Assembly: GCA_963682025.1 (NCBI GenBank)
Contig: OY821519.1
Span: forward strand, 13,328,168-13,392,167
DNA: 64,000 bases
Reading direction: 5' to 3'
Source of the DNA: Cordilura impudica
Taxonomy: Eukaryota > Arthropoda > Insecta > Diptera > Scathophagidae
A program made the position numbers and the translations under genes. Positions 46,373 through 57,582 of the stretch are shown here, in pieces. Each line of letters starts with the position of its first letter. The stretch's first letter is position 1. Below the pieces are notes generated by a model. It was not told the DNA's origin and did not search any database. It saw only the letters and a list, made by a program, of their open reading frames with translations.

Positions 46373-47683
46373 ATAAAGGGTCCGCCACATAACTTTTTTT
46401 TTTTTTGAAAATGCTATAAAAAAAACTACTGAATATTATCTCAAATTTCTTTTTAATTTGAAAGTACAATCCTTCCGGTTAATAATGGAAAATAATTTCA
46501 GTCAAATGGCTGCCTTGGCTGGCCATGCAGTAGCCTACACGATCGGTCCAATTTTTAAGCACATTATCGATTGTGTGCAGATGTATTTCACCAATGGCTT
46601 CACGAATATTGTCCTTTAAAGCGTCAATTATCTCTGGCTTGTTGGCGTAACACTTATCTTTGAGGGCACCCCACAAATAATAGTCCAACGGTGTCAAATC
46701 GCAGCTCCGAGGTGGCCAAACGACATCAGTTCTGCGGCTGATAATGCGATCTTCAAAAACAGGGCGCAAAACATCGAGTGTAGCTTCGGCTGTGTGGCAC
46801 GTAGCGCCGTCCTGTTGAAACCAAATGTTGCCAATATCCTCCTCTTCAATTTTTGTGAACAAAAATTTGTTCAACATGGCCCGATAACGATCGCCATTGA
46901 CTGTAACGGCCACTCCTTGCTCATTTTCGAAGAAAAATGGCCCAATTATGCTTCTGGACCAAAATCCGCACCAAACAGTGACTCGTTTTGGATGTATCGG
47001 CTTTTCAATGTATGCGTGCGGGTTTTCTGTGCCCCAAATGCGACAATTTTGCTTGTTTACATACCCGCCAAGATCAAAATGAGCTTCGTCTGAAAAGATG
47101 ATTTTTTTTTGGCAAAATCGGCATCTTCTGTAAGTCGATCGCAGGCCCACTTAGCGAAGCGAAAACGCATTGGATGGTCAGTTGGCTTCAACTCCTGAAC
47201 CAATTGGACTTTGTATGGCGTCATACCAAGGTCTTTATGCAAAATTAGTCTCAATGATGCCTCCGAAATGTTCAATTCTTGAGAACGACGGTGAATTGAT
47301 GTTGATGGCGCTTCACGCACACTTTCTGCCACAGCAGCAATATTCTCGGGTATACGCACTGTTTTTGGCTTTTCACGTTTTGGTTTATCGATGAGGATGC
47401 CAGTTTCTTTCACTTTTTTCACAAGATAACGAACATACGGAGCTGACGGTGCTTCTCTTCTTCCAAAATCCGTACGTAATTTTCGCACACATTCTGCAAC
47501 ATTACCATGATTTTCAAAGTAATGTCACAATATTTCCCAGCGTTGGTCAAGCGTATACACAACCATATTCGTTCAGCGGAAGGATAAAACTAATTATCTG
47601 TCAAATCAGACATGAGTTAAGTGTTACCATTCACGAAATTAGCACTAGTTGAAAAAAAAAACGTTAGATGGCGGATCCTTTAT
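46373..47683 (-). mobile_element. rosa-type DD41D mariner element
   Basis: 1311 bp with inverted ends ATAAAGG-TCCGCCA (ataaagggtccgccacataac at the left, the complement of ataaaggatccgccatctaac at the right) and TA on both sides. DD41D spacing and termini fit the rosa group first known from tephritid flies. It is inserted in the 5' end of a Helitron. Confidence 0.88.
46479..47566 (-). pseudogene. DD41D (rosa-like) transposase, two defects
   Basis: Tc1/mariner-type transposase read on the minus strand from ATG 47566 (MVVYTLDQRWEIL), with a TGA at codon 14. The next frame (47488-47057) carries the helix-turn-helix region (VRKLRTDFGRREAPS; RRSQELNISEASLRLIL). At a T9 run (47102-47110) the frame shifts. 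It then continues 47150-46479 with IIFSDEAHFDLGGYVNKQN (first Asp), WFQQDGATCHTAE (second Asp) and SCDLTPLDYYLWG (third Asp, 41 residues on). It ends HLTEIIFHY. Only two lesions in about 360 codons indicates a fairly young copy. Confidence 0.93.
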
Positions 47684-48028
47684 TAATAGGCTAGTAGATT
47701 TTTTTTCTTGTGAACAATGTTTTGTTCCACTGTTTTATCCTGATTTTGACAAAACATATACATTTTTAAAGGTATTTCTTTTTAGCTGTTCGCCAGACTT
47801 ACAGATTTTAAAATTTTTGCCTTTTTTTTGAGTAAATTGCATTTAAAGTTGCTACTAACACATACATAAAATTATACGTATACTATGTGTGTTTTTATTA
47901 AATTTGTTAATGTAATAATAAACCATAATAATAATAAACCAAAAAAGGGTTGGTTTATGAATTGGCTAAGTTGAGGAATAAAGTTGCCTAGAAATTGCAC
48001 TCGAATTTCGAGCACTGGAATCTGCTAG

Positions 48029-49060
48029 TAAATATAAATGTTTTATATATTTGGTTTAATATATTTTTAAAATTAGTTCGGTTTTCTTTAAACATGTTTT
48101 TATTTAAATTTAGATTTTTTGTTAAATTTGTGAACTAAAACTTTATTTTGTTATAGTACACACCAAATTATTGCACTAAAATTGAACATAATTGCAAAAA
48201 GGAAAAAATTACAATTGTTTTTCTAAGACTTAGTAAAATGAATTTTAGTACTAAAGTTGTTTTAAACATTTAATAAACAAATTCTGTTGAAACATTGGTT
48301 GTTTTAGTACTTATTATTATTTTAGTACTTACAAACTAAAAATGTTTTTAGCACTAGTGTTGTTTTAAATATATTTTATATTAAATTCTTTTGATTTTAT
48401 CGTATTTAAATTACTAATTAAAGTATTTAGATTTTTTTTTTTGCAAAATTTAAGTACTAAAACTTTATGTTGTTTTAATACAAGCTAGAAATTTTATACT
48501 AAAATATATAAATGCAAAAGAGGAAAATTAAAAATAGCTTTTCTAAGACTTATGGACATCAAAAATATGAATATCAGTTGGTACTAAAAATAATTTAATT
48601 TTGGCGTTATACATATGTATTTGTTTAAAATATTTAATAATTTAATTATTTTGAAACATTAGTTTGTTTTAGTGGACATTATATTCTTTTATATACTTAA
48701 ATGTTATAGGTTATAGAAGAATATTGCACTAAAATTATTTTGAGTGCTATATTTGAAATATTTAATTAATTTGTTGTATTTTATTTTCTTTTAGTACATA
48801 AAAAATGTCAATAAAATGAAAGAAAATTTAAACAATTATTTTTATTATACTTATAGACTACTAAACATAATTAGTTTTATAACTAAAGTTCTTTTAAATA
48901 TTTATGAAATTAAATTCTTATGTTTAAAGTATTTTATTAATTTAATAAAATTGAAAATATTTTGTACACACTTATGGACTTACAAAATTTAGTACAATAA
49001 ATTAAATTAAAATGCATAAACAGGTTTGTGCATTTTCATATTAAAATAATTTTGTTCCAA
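48029..49060. repeat. Tandem repeat, period ~330 bp (right part)
   Basis: Continuation of 44980-46366: ttttgttatagtacac near 48145, gttgttttaatacaag near 48470, agcactagtgttgttttaa near 48345. Units decay toward the right. Confidence 0.7.
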
Positions 49061-49145
49061 AGTTACATTTTGTAATAAAATTCGCTGTTATTACTACCAG
49101 ATAAATTCCAATAAAAATTCTTTAACTTTTTTTGTACTAAAAATA

Positions 49146-49181
49146 TGTCTGAACGTAAAATTCTCAAAGAGCAAACACGCG
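49146..49181 (+). CDS. Possible short first coding exon
   Basis: ATGTCTGAACGTAAAATTCT begins a 12-codon frame (MSERKILKEQTR) that ends in a strong donor, CGC|gtaagtaaa. The start context is aaat-ATG-T. No following exon was found within the window, so this is a suggestion only. Confidence 0.25.
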
Positions 49182-50222
49182 TAAGTAAATATTTTCATCT
49201 CATACGTATTCTTTTTATTACGTATTCTTTTATTTTTAGAAAAATAAAATTCCGTTTTAAAACTTAACTTTTATTTATTATTGCTTAATTCTGTACTAAA
49301 TTTTTATTTCTGGTATTAAAAAAAAAAAAACAATTTCATACTTTGAGAACTTTAGTTACCTGTTTTTACATTTATTTTTTTTTTGTATAATTTTTCGATT
49401 GAAAAATATAACTTGTAAATACAATTAAGAAATCACATAAAATACAAATGACAACAAAAGAAAAAAAATAAATAAAAAATATATAAGAAAACAAAATAAA
49501 TAATGCTCCATATTAAAATTAATGTACGTTTTTTTGTGACATTTTATCAAAGACAAATGATCTTGATGTTAATGATAAAAAATCTAATTGTAACGTTTAT
49601 GAAATTGTACGTCTTACTTTAACAAATAATACAACAATTTGACATTATTTACATTGTGAGGTAAACAATATCAAAAAGATCAGCAATTATTAATTTTACG
49701 GTCATCTCATCAAAGCCTCATGTTGGTGGGTGATATTTTTATAATATTGAAAGCATTCACTAAGTAACTGTTACTTAACAATATTTGTTACTTAACAGTA
49801 ACAGTACTTACGAGTAACTTTAAAGTGCATTTTATTTTTACTTTAAAGTTTATGACTTTTTAAAAGCTTTTGTTGAAATTAGTTTAATGCGGATCATTTA
49901 GCAAAAATAACATTTTTGTATATGAAAGTCATATTAATGTTTAATAATTTTTTTTACACTGATGGCAAAAACAACAACGACTTAATTTCTTTTTAAATTA
50001 AAGAAAATTTTTTTTTTGGTTTTAGTGAAACATTGGTTATAAAATAAAACTTCAATAAAAAAAACTAAAGAGCCAAAAGCGCTAAATAAAAATATTTTAA
50101 GGGGCTGATATTCACTTTTCGTTTTCTGTCGATCATTTGGATCGCTTAATAAAATTTCTTAGATATAAATTTTTGATTTTTGCAGGATTATTGAAAATAA
50201 TTTCTAACGGAAACAACTACCT
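49182..50222. other. Non-coding DNA
   Basis: A tract of gttactta repeats at 49765-49815 (agtaactgttacttaacaa...) is the only notable structure. Confidence 0.4.
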
Positions 50223-50413
50223 TCAGTAACCAAAAGCAGTACATAGTTTGTTTGGTAAAAAGTTATTTGTTTCAAAGTTTTATATTTTAGTTTCTTATAT
50301 TGAAAGACGCTTAAATAGTATAACTTTTGTTTGAATTCTCATTTGGTTGTTTTCAGCAAAGATATATGAATTAAGCTCTTTATCAAACAAACTATCTACT
50401 GCTTTTGGTTACT
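50223..50413. repeat. Inverted repeat, ~36-bp arms
   Basis: tcagtaaccaaaagcagta at 50223 pairs with tactgcttttggttactga ending at about 50413; the arms extend with atagtttgtttg/caaacaaactat. Loop about 120 bp. Confidence 0.8.
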
Positions 50414-50591
50414 GATGAATGTTAGTGAATCTATACGAAACAGCTGTATAATCTGCCATGCAGAATATAGATTTTTGAAACATATGTGCCAATGTTTTTT
50501 GATTTATTTAAATGCTGCTGGCAGCAATTGTAGTCGCGTAGTCAGTTACTTAATTTTTTTGAAAACAACAGCAACATATAACAATAATATC

Positions 50592-50840
50592 AACAGCTGT
50601 TTTTATTCAGTAGTGCCAATTATGTAATTTTTACTTTATTAAAACAGAAGAACATGCACTAGTTTTGTTTTGTAGCCAACAAAACTAGAAATTATCCAAG
50701 TTGACTACAGCGACAAAAGTAGTCGTGTAGCCGTGCAGCTGTGTTGGTGTCAAAATAATCATTTTCATATAAACGTGTGTATTTTATTTTTGACAAGCTG
50801 TAGTCGTGTAGCCGCTGTCGTCTATGTATTTAATACATCA
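50592..50840. mobile_element. Partial copy of the long-TIR MITE
   Basis: Matches 28117-28600 with an internal deletion: aacagctgtttttatt, cagtagtgccaattat, gtagccaacaaaa, ttggtgtcaaaataatc and gtagtcgtgtagccgctgtc. The right inverted end is absent. Confidence 0.75.
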
Positions 50841-51041
50841 ATAATTAAAATGATAAAGATGGAAAATGAGGTTTCTTCTATAGAACATAATAAAATTAAA
50901 TTTTTATTTTTTAACTTTCTGTTTGAAAATTAAGAATGGTAATTTTTTATTTTAAAACAAAAATTAAAATTAAAACTAAAAATTAAAAAAAGAAAATAAT
51001 AAGTAAACGAAAAAAGAAATAAAAAATAATGAAACCAAAAA

Positions 51042-51120
51042 GGAGGATTTGAGGATTTGAACCACGGCATGCTGAGTCCAGAGCTAGCACAAACCTACTA
51101 TCTGTGTTGCAACGACTACA
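51042..51120 (-). other. tRNA-like sequence
   Basis: On the minus strand: agtaggtttgtgctagctct, then ggactcagcatgccgt and GGTTCAAATCC (a good B box, 51053-51063). The order resembles the D-arm to T-arm of a tRNA, or the head of a tRNA-derived SINE. The acceptor stem is not formed and the A box is weak. The similar scrap at 43564-43600 favours a SINE or dispersed fossil over a working tRNA. Confidence 0.4.
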
Positions 51121-51334
51121 AAATGTTTGCACACAAAATTTAAAATAAAAGTTGCCAAATGAAAAAAGTACAACAATACTATGACCTTAAAATTTGCGAA
51201 ACACTTTCAAAATTTGAGTAACGGGTAAAAACCTGGGTTGAATAGCAACTGATTTTATATTTCTTAGCGGATTTAGACAGAAAACACTCTGGCCTTTCGA
51301 AGATATGACCATAATATATAAGTGATATTGAAAT
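51121..51334. other. Non-coding DNA
   Basis: Nothing recognised. Confidence 0.35.
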
Positions 51335-51950
51335 AACGATGCGCTTAGAGAAAGGGTCTTAGGTCAACCTAATTAGATAAGAAAATAAGCATAAACTAAA
51401 TTTGACTGGAATTGTTATAAATTTTTTGCCTGCAAATATGAAAAAGTTCATATCGGATGCTATATTTATATGGGGACTAGGTTGAAAAATGAATCGATCC
51501 CGACCATATTATTTATTTTCTGCAAAAACATATAAAAATCTAATATGAGAAAAATCTGGGTAATGTTTTTGTTTTTTTTTTTATAAATTTAAGAGAATCA
51601 ACTTCATATGGGGGATGTGACTAAGGACTATCCCATAGGGTTTATTTTTGACTACTGATTAATAAGTGTAATAAACAAACAAACCAAATTTGAACAAAAT
51701 CTATTTGATAATTTGGTCCTCATGGCAATTAAGTCGATCTTATATAGGTCATTTGTGTGGGGTCTAGGTTTGAACATGCCCCGATATTCGCCAATTTCAA
51801 CAGTTTTCATGGTAGGGCTGATAGCAGCTTACAAACACCATTTTCAAATATGTTCACATTTGATTACAAAGTTTACATGGACAGAGACGGACGGACGGAC
51901 GGACAGACTGATATCACTAAATCGACTCAGAAAGTTATTCTGAGTATAAA
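51335..51950 (+). mobile_element. DINE-like family A, diverged copy
   Basis: Contains gaaaaagttcatatcggatg, ggggactaggt, a (GACG)n tract (51888-51910) and aaatcgactcagaaagt, but lacks the terminal palindrome and the closing ggtatagggtat. The most diverged of the long copies here. Confidence 0.75.
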
Positions 51951-52077
51951 AATGAAATTTTGTTTGTAAACTTGTTTGTGGGTTTGATATTAATTGTTGG
52001 CTACACCACAGGACCGATCTTCTTCAATTTTTTATGTCGTATAAGTTTGTATCGGGAAAGTAAAATAGACTATATAT

Positions 52078-52863
52078 TTTTATACCCTTTACCACTATGT
52101 GGCTTGGGTATAATGACTTTGTGCTGCTGTTTGTAACTACCAAAAATATTTGACCCATCTTTTATTATACCGATCGAATCAGAATCACTATCTGATTCGA
52201 TTTAACGATGTCCGTCAGTGTGACCGTCCGTCCGTCTGTGTGTCCATGTAAACCTTGTAATCAAACTGCAGGTCGCAAATATAAGTATATTTTGATGAAA
52301 TTTGGTATATGAGCTTTCATCGGCCATAGGATGAACGCTATTGAAATTGGTGAAAATCCGTCGACGTTCAGACCTAGCCCCCATATGAAATCGACATAAA
52401 TTGCCATAAGATCCAAATTATCATATAGATCTTACTCAAATTGGGTTTGTATGCGTTTATTATATCCATTAATGAGTAGTCCAAAAATTATGCCTATGGG
52501 ACAACCCTTACTCATAGGCCTATGTAGAGCTGCTTCCCAATCTGTACTTAAATCTGTCAAAAAACAAAAATATTGCACTGATTCTTTTCAAAATTTGTTT
52601 GTATATATTTTTGCAAAATACAAGAGACTTTACCAAACATGATCAGGATCGGTCCAATTTTAGGCCTAGTGCCCATATAGATATAGCATCCGATATGAAC
52701 TTTTTCATATCTGCAGCCAAAAGATTTAATAAAAATCCCACTCAAATTTGGTTTATCTTATTTTCTATGTCCAGTTAGTTTGGCCTAAGAGATAGGGTCT
52801 CTAAACGCATGGTATCGGGTATCGTATAGTCGGTCTAGACCGACTGTAATTTTCTTTCTTGTT
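52078..52863 (-). mobile_element. DINE-like family A, near full length
   Basis: Minus strand: starts aacaagaaagaaaatt, palindrome agtcggtctagaccgact, and ends accacatagtggtaaagggtat. The (GTCC/GTCA)n tract is at about 52212-52240. The 5' end has one change (AAGAAAG for AAGTAAG). Confidence 0.85.
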
Positions 52864-53175
52864 TTAATATATGACGTGGGCGTGGCATCTCCCATATATA
52901 AGAAATTTTTAACATCATATATCTGGAGCTCTATGATAGCAAGAGTCCTGAAAATTTGTAGGAGTACATAAGTTAGTAATGTGAGAAGTCGGGCTAAAAA
53001 TGGGCGGGATCAAACAAGTGTAAATAAATATTATCATATATCTAGAGTACTATGATGGCCAGAGTCTTGAAACTTTCTGCACTTAAATTGGTTGTTAATA
53101 AAAGTAGTCGTACCAAAACTGGGCGGGATTGGGTTAGTGGGCGCGGCACCCCAATTACCCTGTCGTGCTTCGCTA
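52864..53175. repeat. Helitron-related 121-bp tandem pair
   Basis: tcatatatctggagctctat at 52913 recurs at 53034 as tcatatatctagagtactat, each unit ending in gggcgggat. The head (gggcgtggcatctcccat) resembles the repeat phrase in the 15-21 kb Helitron. A hairpin GTCGT-gcttcgct-ACGAC closes the block. Confidence 0.5.
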
Positions 53176-53561
53176 CGACTTACAGTGAATATCAATTTTT
53201 TTTCTAATAAATGTTTCCTATACCAATAGGAAATCAAACTTTTTTTAATGGCCTCTTTCCATATCACAAGCAAGTTCTCATGCAGACGACCGCTACACAG
53301 ACAAGTACGTAAGCGAATGAGTTTTTATATTACAATTGTCTGACTTACGTTTTGTTACGTTGCTTTTTTTAGTATCAAATTACATTATTGCCATAGTTTA
53401 TAATTTGGTATTATGTTTACTTTTTTCATTATTAAATGGTAACCGTAGTACGAATAAAGGAGAATAAAAATTAGTTGTTTTTTATTTACAAAACAAAATT
53501 GATTTGAAAAATATTTTTTGTGACTAAAATTTTTAATAACTTAAATTTATAAAAGAAAAAT
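53176..53561. other. Non-coding DNA
   Basis: No gene seen. Confidence 0.35.
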
Positions 53562-53705
53562 ATGTTTCCAACTACCGAACTACTTTTTGATAGTGACTCA
53601 AGTGGGAGCGATAGTGTGGACATTCGTTTAAGACACAGAAATATCCGAGATCCCTTAAATGTATTGGAACTGATTTTGATTTGTTTTCTTGACGCTAGAA
53701 TTTAA
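53562..53705 (+). CDS. Short acidic open frame, unknown
   Basis: ATG 53562 opens a 47-residue frame with an acidic Ser/Asp run (FDSDSSGSDSVDI) and then RLRHRNIRDPLNVLE. The R-R-x-x-RDPxN theme is a little like the start of PIF/Harbinger transposases, but that is a weak resemblance and no downstream catalytic region was found. It may be an exon remnant. Confidence 0.3.
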   Translation: MFPTTELLFDSDSSGSDSVDIRLRHRNIRDPLNVLELILICFLDARI

Positions 53706-53997
53706 AATTGTTATTCATTTTTTTTATTTTTTTATAATTTCATTACATATGTATGTATATTAGTGTTATAACTTTTTTTGGACGTCATTCTCCCGAAGGC
53801 CTATCTAATGGCGAATATTATATTGATGGTAAAAAAAAAAAACAATTTCAGTTCAATTTGGTAAAAAAAAACCTTACCTTTTTTTGAATTATTTTTTAAA
53901 TAACAAATTTTTTTAAATATGGTTAATACATAAACAAGTGTGTAAACAAATAATAACAATAAATTATTATAACTAGTTATTGAAAGAAATAAACTTT

Positions 53998-55615
53998 AGG
54001 TTCAGAGTACGCGATGTTTTACAAAGGGGATATATATCTTGTACTATTTTTACTCCACGTTCCGCACATATATTACTGCTTTGTTGGTTTGGAATTGTAG
54101 ATGGTGTAGGTACCCAATGTCTGAAGAAACATTCGTGAGCTTTCGTAAAATTTACTAATGACTTGTTTAACTGTTCAAAATCATTTTCATGGTAACAGTG
54201 GTCCGAAAACCAGATTTGAAACTAAACATCAGCAATGAAATCACATATAGGTTGTAAAAGTTTTTGGTAACTGGGAACAAGAATAAATGCTAAAATAGCA
54301 AATATTGCTCTCGAATTCCACCTTGCATTACTAACCGATGGTACCGTTTAAAATTTTATAAATGGGAATATTCCGTTGATTTTAAAATATTTATATGCAA
54401 AGCAAAGTTCATACAAAAACTGCATGTCATCTCTCCACTTAATTTTGGTTAATTCAAGCACAACTTTATTTTGTTTGTAAGACGCCTTTAGATTTTCGTA
54501 ATTATTTAATAAATCTGATATGAACGGGTACGCAATGTTTGGAGATGAAGTTTTTCCATCCATTACATGCCTTAATACCAAATCAAGGACATGGTGCTGG
54601 CATCCGATGTATTGTGGTGGAGTCAATGCCATATGTATGAAATGGTTCTGAAGCAAAGTTACGACACCATTTTTTACGCCAGTATTTACACTTGTAGTGT
54701 CACATATTATCATTCTGATAGACGTCCATAAATTAAATTTATTTAAAGTGTCCTTGATGCCGTTGTATATTGTAAGTGATTTCCCATTATCAAGCACTAG
54801 AACTGCTAACTATATCTCTGTCTGTTCATTTTTAATTATTACTAATTGGATTTTTTTTTTTTTTAAATTTTCTTGCCATCAAAATGCAAACACCACTTTT
54901 TATCCTTTAATGTTTGTATATAAAACTGTTCTCTTTGCTCAAATGATTTTATTACAGCCCTATAAATTCCAGCCTGTGATGGCGTAGGTAGAGCTATTCC
55001 AGACTTATCCAAATTTTGACAAATTTTTGATGCTTTGTTTGTACTAACTTTTACATCAGTAACTAAGTTTGCAGCTGGTTTTATTGACAGTTTAGTTGGT
55101 CTATGTCATACTGTTGGCGCGTAACTATCGTCAGTTTCATCATCAGCATCTTGATTACTATCGAATATTGGCGAAGAATCTGAATCAGAGGATATATCTT
55201 CAATAATTTCTGATTCAAATTTTAAATCAATTGCTTTGGTAGTAATATTAAATAGTTTTTCAAATGTAATACCTTTAGGACGTTTTAATATCTTCTTATA
55301 ATATTTAACTAAGACTTCAATTTTATGTTTAACTCCATCATAACGAATTGTTTTCAGTTTAAGCTTCTGCCATAGATTTAAAAGCTCATCAGCTATAATA
55401 ACATACCTTTTGTTTTTACATTTTTCAAAACTGACCAACGCATTAAATCTTCCTATAACAGCTTCTTCCTTTGGAATTCTGTTTAAGTCATGTAATGGTA
55501 TATCAACGACAGATATATCTCTACAGTTTTTAACAACTTCATGAAATTTAGTTAAGTTATTGGTCCAAATTTTGCCATTTTTTCAACACTTATTTTGCTT
55601 TTCTTATAATTCATT
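53998..55615 (-). pseudogene. Transposase-like gene remnant (GCQHHVLD family)
   Basis: Minus strand. N-terminal part (55438-55106): ELLNLWQKLKLKTIRYD and KILKRPKG, then an acidic tail and stop. Next (to about 54870): KLSIKPAANLVTDVKVSTNK and GIALPTPSQAGIYRAVIKSF, then KWCLHFDGK. Then 54797-54348: DNGKSLTIYNGIKDTLNKF, MIICDTTSVNTGVKNG, PQYIGCQHHVLDLVLRHVMD. Finally, in decayed frames, VSNARWNSRAIFAILAFI, CFFRHW and NICAERGVK. I know this order from uncharacterised, transposon-derived proteins in insects and cnidarians with an RNase-H-like fold (D in FDG and CDTTSVNT). Family name uncertain. Several stops and shifts show it is dead. Confidence 0.72.
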
Positions 55616-56699
55616 TTGACCAAACCGATTTTATTTTATTTTATTTATTTTTTTTTGCAACCAATATAGGAAAATGACAAGAATTGTAATGAATTTCGAT
55701 TAAAATATTATATTATTTCAATACACAAAAATACCCGTTGTAGAAAGGAGGAATCTTCTCCTTTCTAAGGTTATGTTTGGTTAAATTTTATTAAATTATT
55801 AAGCAAATCCTAACCAGACTTAAAAGTCCAAGCTGGAGAATACTTATTATTGTTTTATTTTAAAACGGTCCAAATCACACTTTAAAGTCCAAATCTGTTC
55901 TCGTTTTAGTTTTATATTTTTTGGTTTTGAAAAAATAAAAGTCCGCTGTTATTTTAAAGTTGACTTCTTCGGTCAATTGATTATAAACGAATGAATTTAT
56001 TGAAAATAAAATGTTCTAACATGGCAAAACAAATTTGACGTGAAAATCAAATATTACTTGAAAATAATTGAGTTGAACAAAAAATATTAAATCAGTAACT
56101 GAATACAGTATTGTAAAATAAAACAAATGCAATAAATACTTAGAGACTCAATTAAATCAAAACAATTTAAATGAATAAGATGAATTTAAATTGTTAAACA
56201 AAATTATAGAAAAATTAATAATCATTTGTAAATAAATAATAAGCGGTTGCTACACCGTTAGTAACGTAGTGTTAATAAAAACTTCAATGTGTTTGGTGCG
56301 TAAACTTTTTTAACGATCGCGAAAAAAATAAAAACGCAGTTCTTAATATTTTTCCATGCCCTACACGATTTTGCCTCGGGAGATTTGATATTTGAAAAAA
56401 ATTCAAAAAATTATAACCCTAATGTATATAAATACTTACAATGTTTTATCGTTTATATTCATAATTATATATATTTATTTATAAAACAATTACTTTTTTT
56501 CGATTGTCTGCTTTTGACAGTATTGACAGTCCAAATTGTAATTTAAAAACCACAAAAAATAGAACTGTTACGTTTTCGCTCAACAAAACTTGACACTTGT
56601 TTTATAACAACCCAATACAAATTTCCATACTCAATTGAACAAGCAATTTGAGTCACTTGTGATGTAGAAACAGGCCATAAATTCTTTCTTTTAACTCAT
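55616..56699. other. Non-coding DNA
   Basis: A 10-bp hairpin (agaaaggag...ctcctttct) lies at about 55743-55768. No gene seen. Confidence 0.4.
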
Positions 56700-57563
56700 A
56701 CTCTCCGTCTGTCTGTCTGTCTGTCTGCCATGGGTGGACCCCATTCCCCCTTATCCAATTGATCTGAAACTTGGCCCATAGTCTTGTAGTGAAAAAAGAT
56801 TAACTTTTAATTAGTCACGCACAGTCACGCATGGTCACGCACAGTCCCGGAGAGACTTAAAATGGATTTCGTCTAATCCAATCATTCTGGTTGGTATACT
56901 TGCTGTAAAGAATTATTAACTTCGACATAGTCACGCACAGTCACGCATAGTCACGCATAGTCACGCACAGTCATGGAGTGATTTAAAACACATTTCTACT
57001 TATCCGATCATTCTGAAACTTGGTCGGTATACTTGCTGTAAAAAAATATTAACTTCGACATAGTCACGCACAGTCATGCACAGTCACGGAGTGATTTAAA
57101 ACACATTTCCACTTATCCGATCGATCTGAAACTTGGTCAATAGACTTGCTGTGAAAAAAGATTAACTCTGACATAGTCACGCATAGTCACGTACAGTCAC
57201 GGAGAGATTAAATCCTCACTTCCCCTCATCCGATCGATCTGAAACTTTGTCCATAGACTTGATTAATTTTAAGATATTCAAAATTCATATGCGTAGGGAA
57301 AGAAAGAGTTTTAATAAAAACTTTGTTGTTATGGGTTAGATTATTTTTTTTTAAATTTTATTTAAATGTTCATAGTATTGAGACAATAAATGGTTGATGT
57401 TTTTGGTTTTCATCGGCGATCATGGTCTACAGCGTTCCACCCTCTTTCTGTCATGTATCGCATCTCTATACACTTACAATACATTCGTTATTTTTTAATT
57501 AACAACAAAAATATTCCTTAGAAATATGTTATATGGCAAAACGATGTTTGCCGGATCAGCTAG
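56700..57563 (+). mobile_element. Helitron 3' part with minisatellite
   Basis: The end at 57563 is hairpin GGCAAA-acgatg-TTTGCC followed by GGATCAGCTAG and then T, a clear Helitron 3' terminus related to that of the 6.3-kb element (GGGTCAGCTAG). Upstream is the tandem block below. A 5' TC end could not be fixed; the left limit given is approximate, at the (GTCT)n tract. Confidence 0.7.
56735..57262 (+). repeat. ~118-bp tandem repeat with nested 10-mers
   Basis: About four units share ccgatcgatctgaaacttgg and 'agacttgctgtgaaaaaa', each carrying 2-5 copies of a nested agtcacgcac/agtcacgcat 10-mer. The number of 10-mers differs between units, which suggests ongoing slippage. Confidence 0.85.
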
Positions 57564-57582
57564 TAAAATATGTAAGTGTCAT

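Larger units (their letters stand above)
46367..48028 (+). mobile_element. Helitron (TCTATAATATT family) split by a rosa element
   Basis: 5' TCTATA at 46367 after a46366; interrupted by 46373-47683; resumes ataggctagtag and runs to hairpin CTCGA-ATT-TCGAG and GGAATCTGCTAG, ending at 48028 before t48029 (A/T target). Without the insertion it is about 350 bp. It sits inside the ~330-bp tandem array. Confidence 0.78.
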
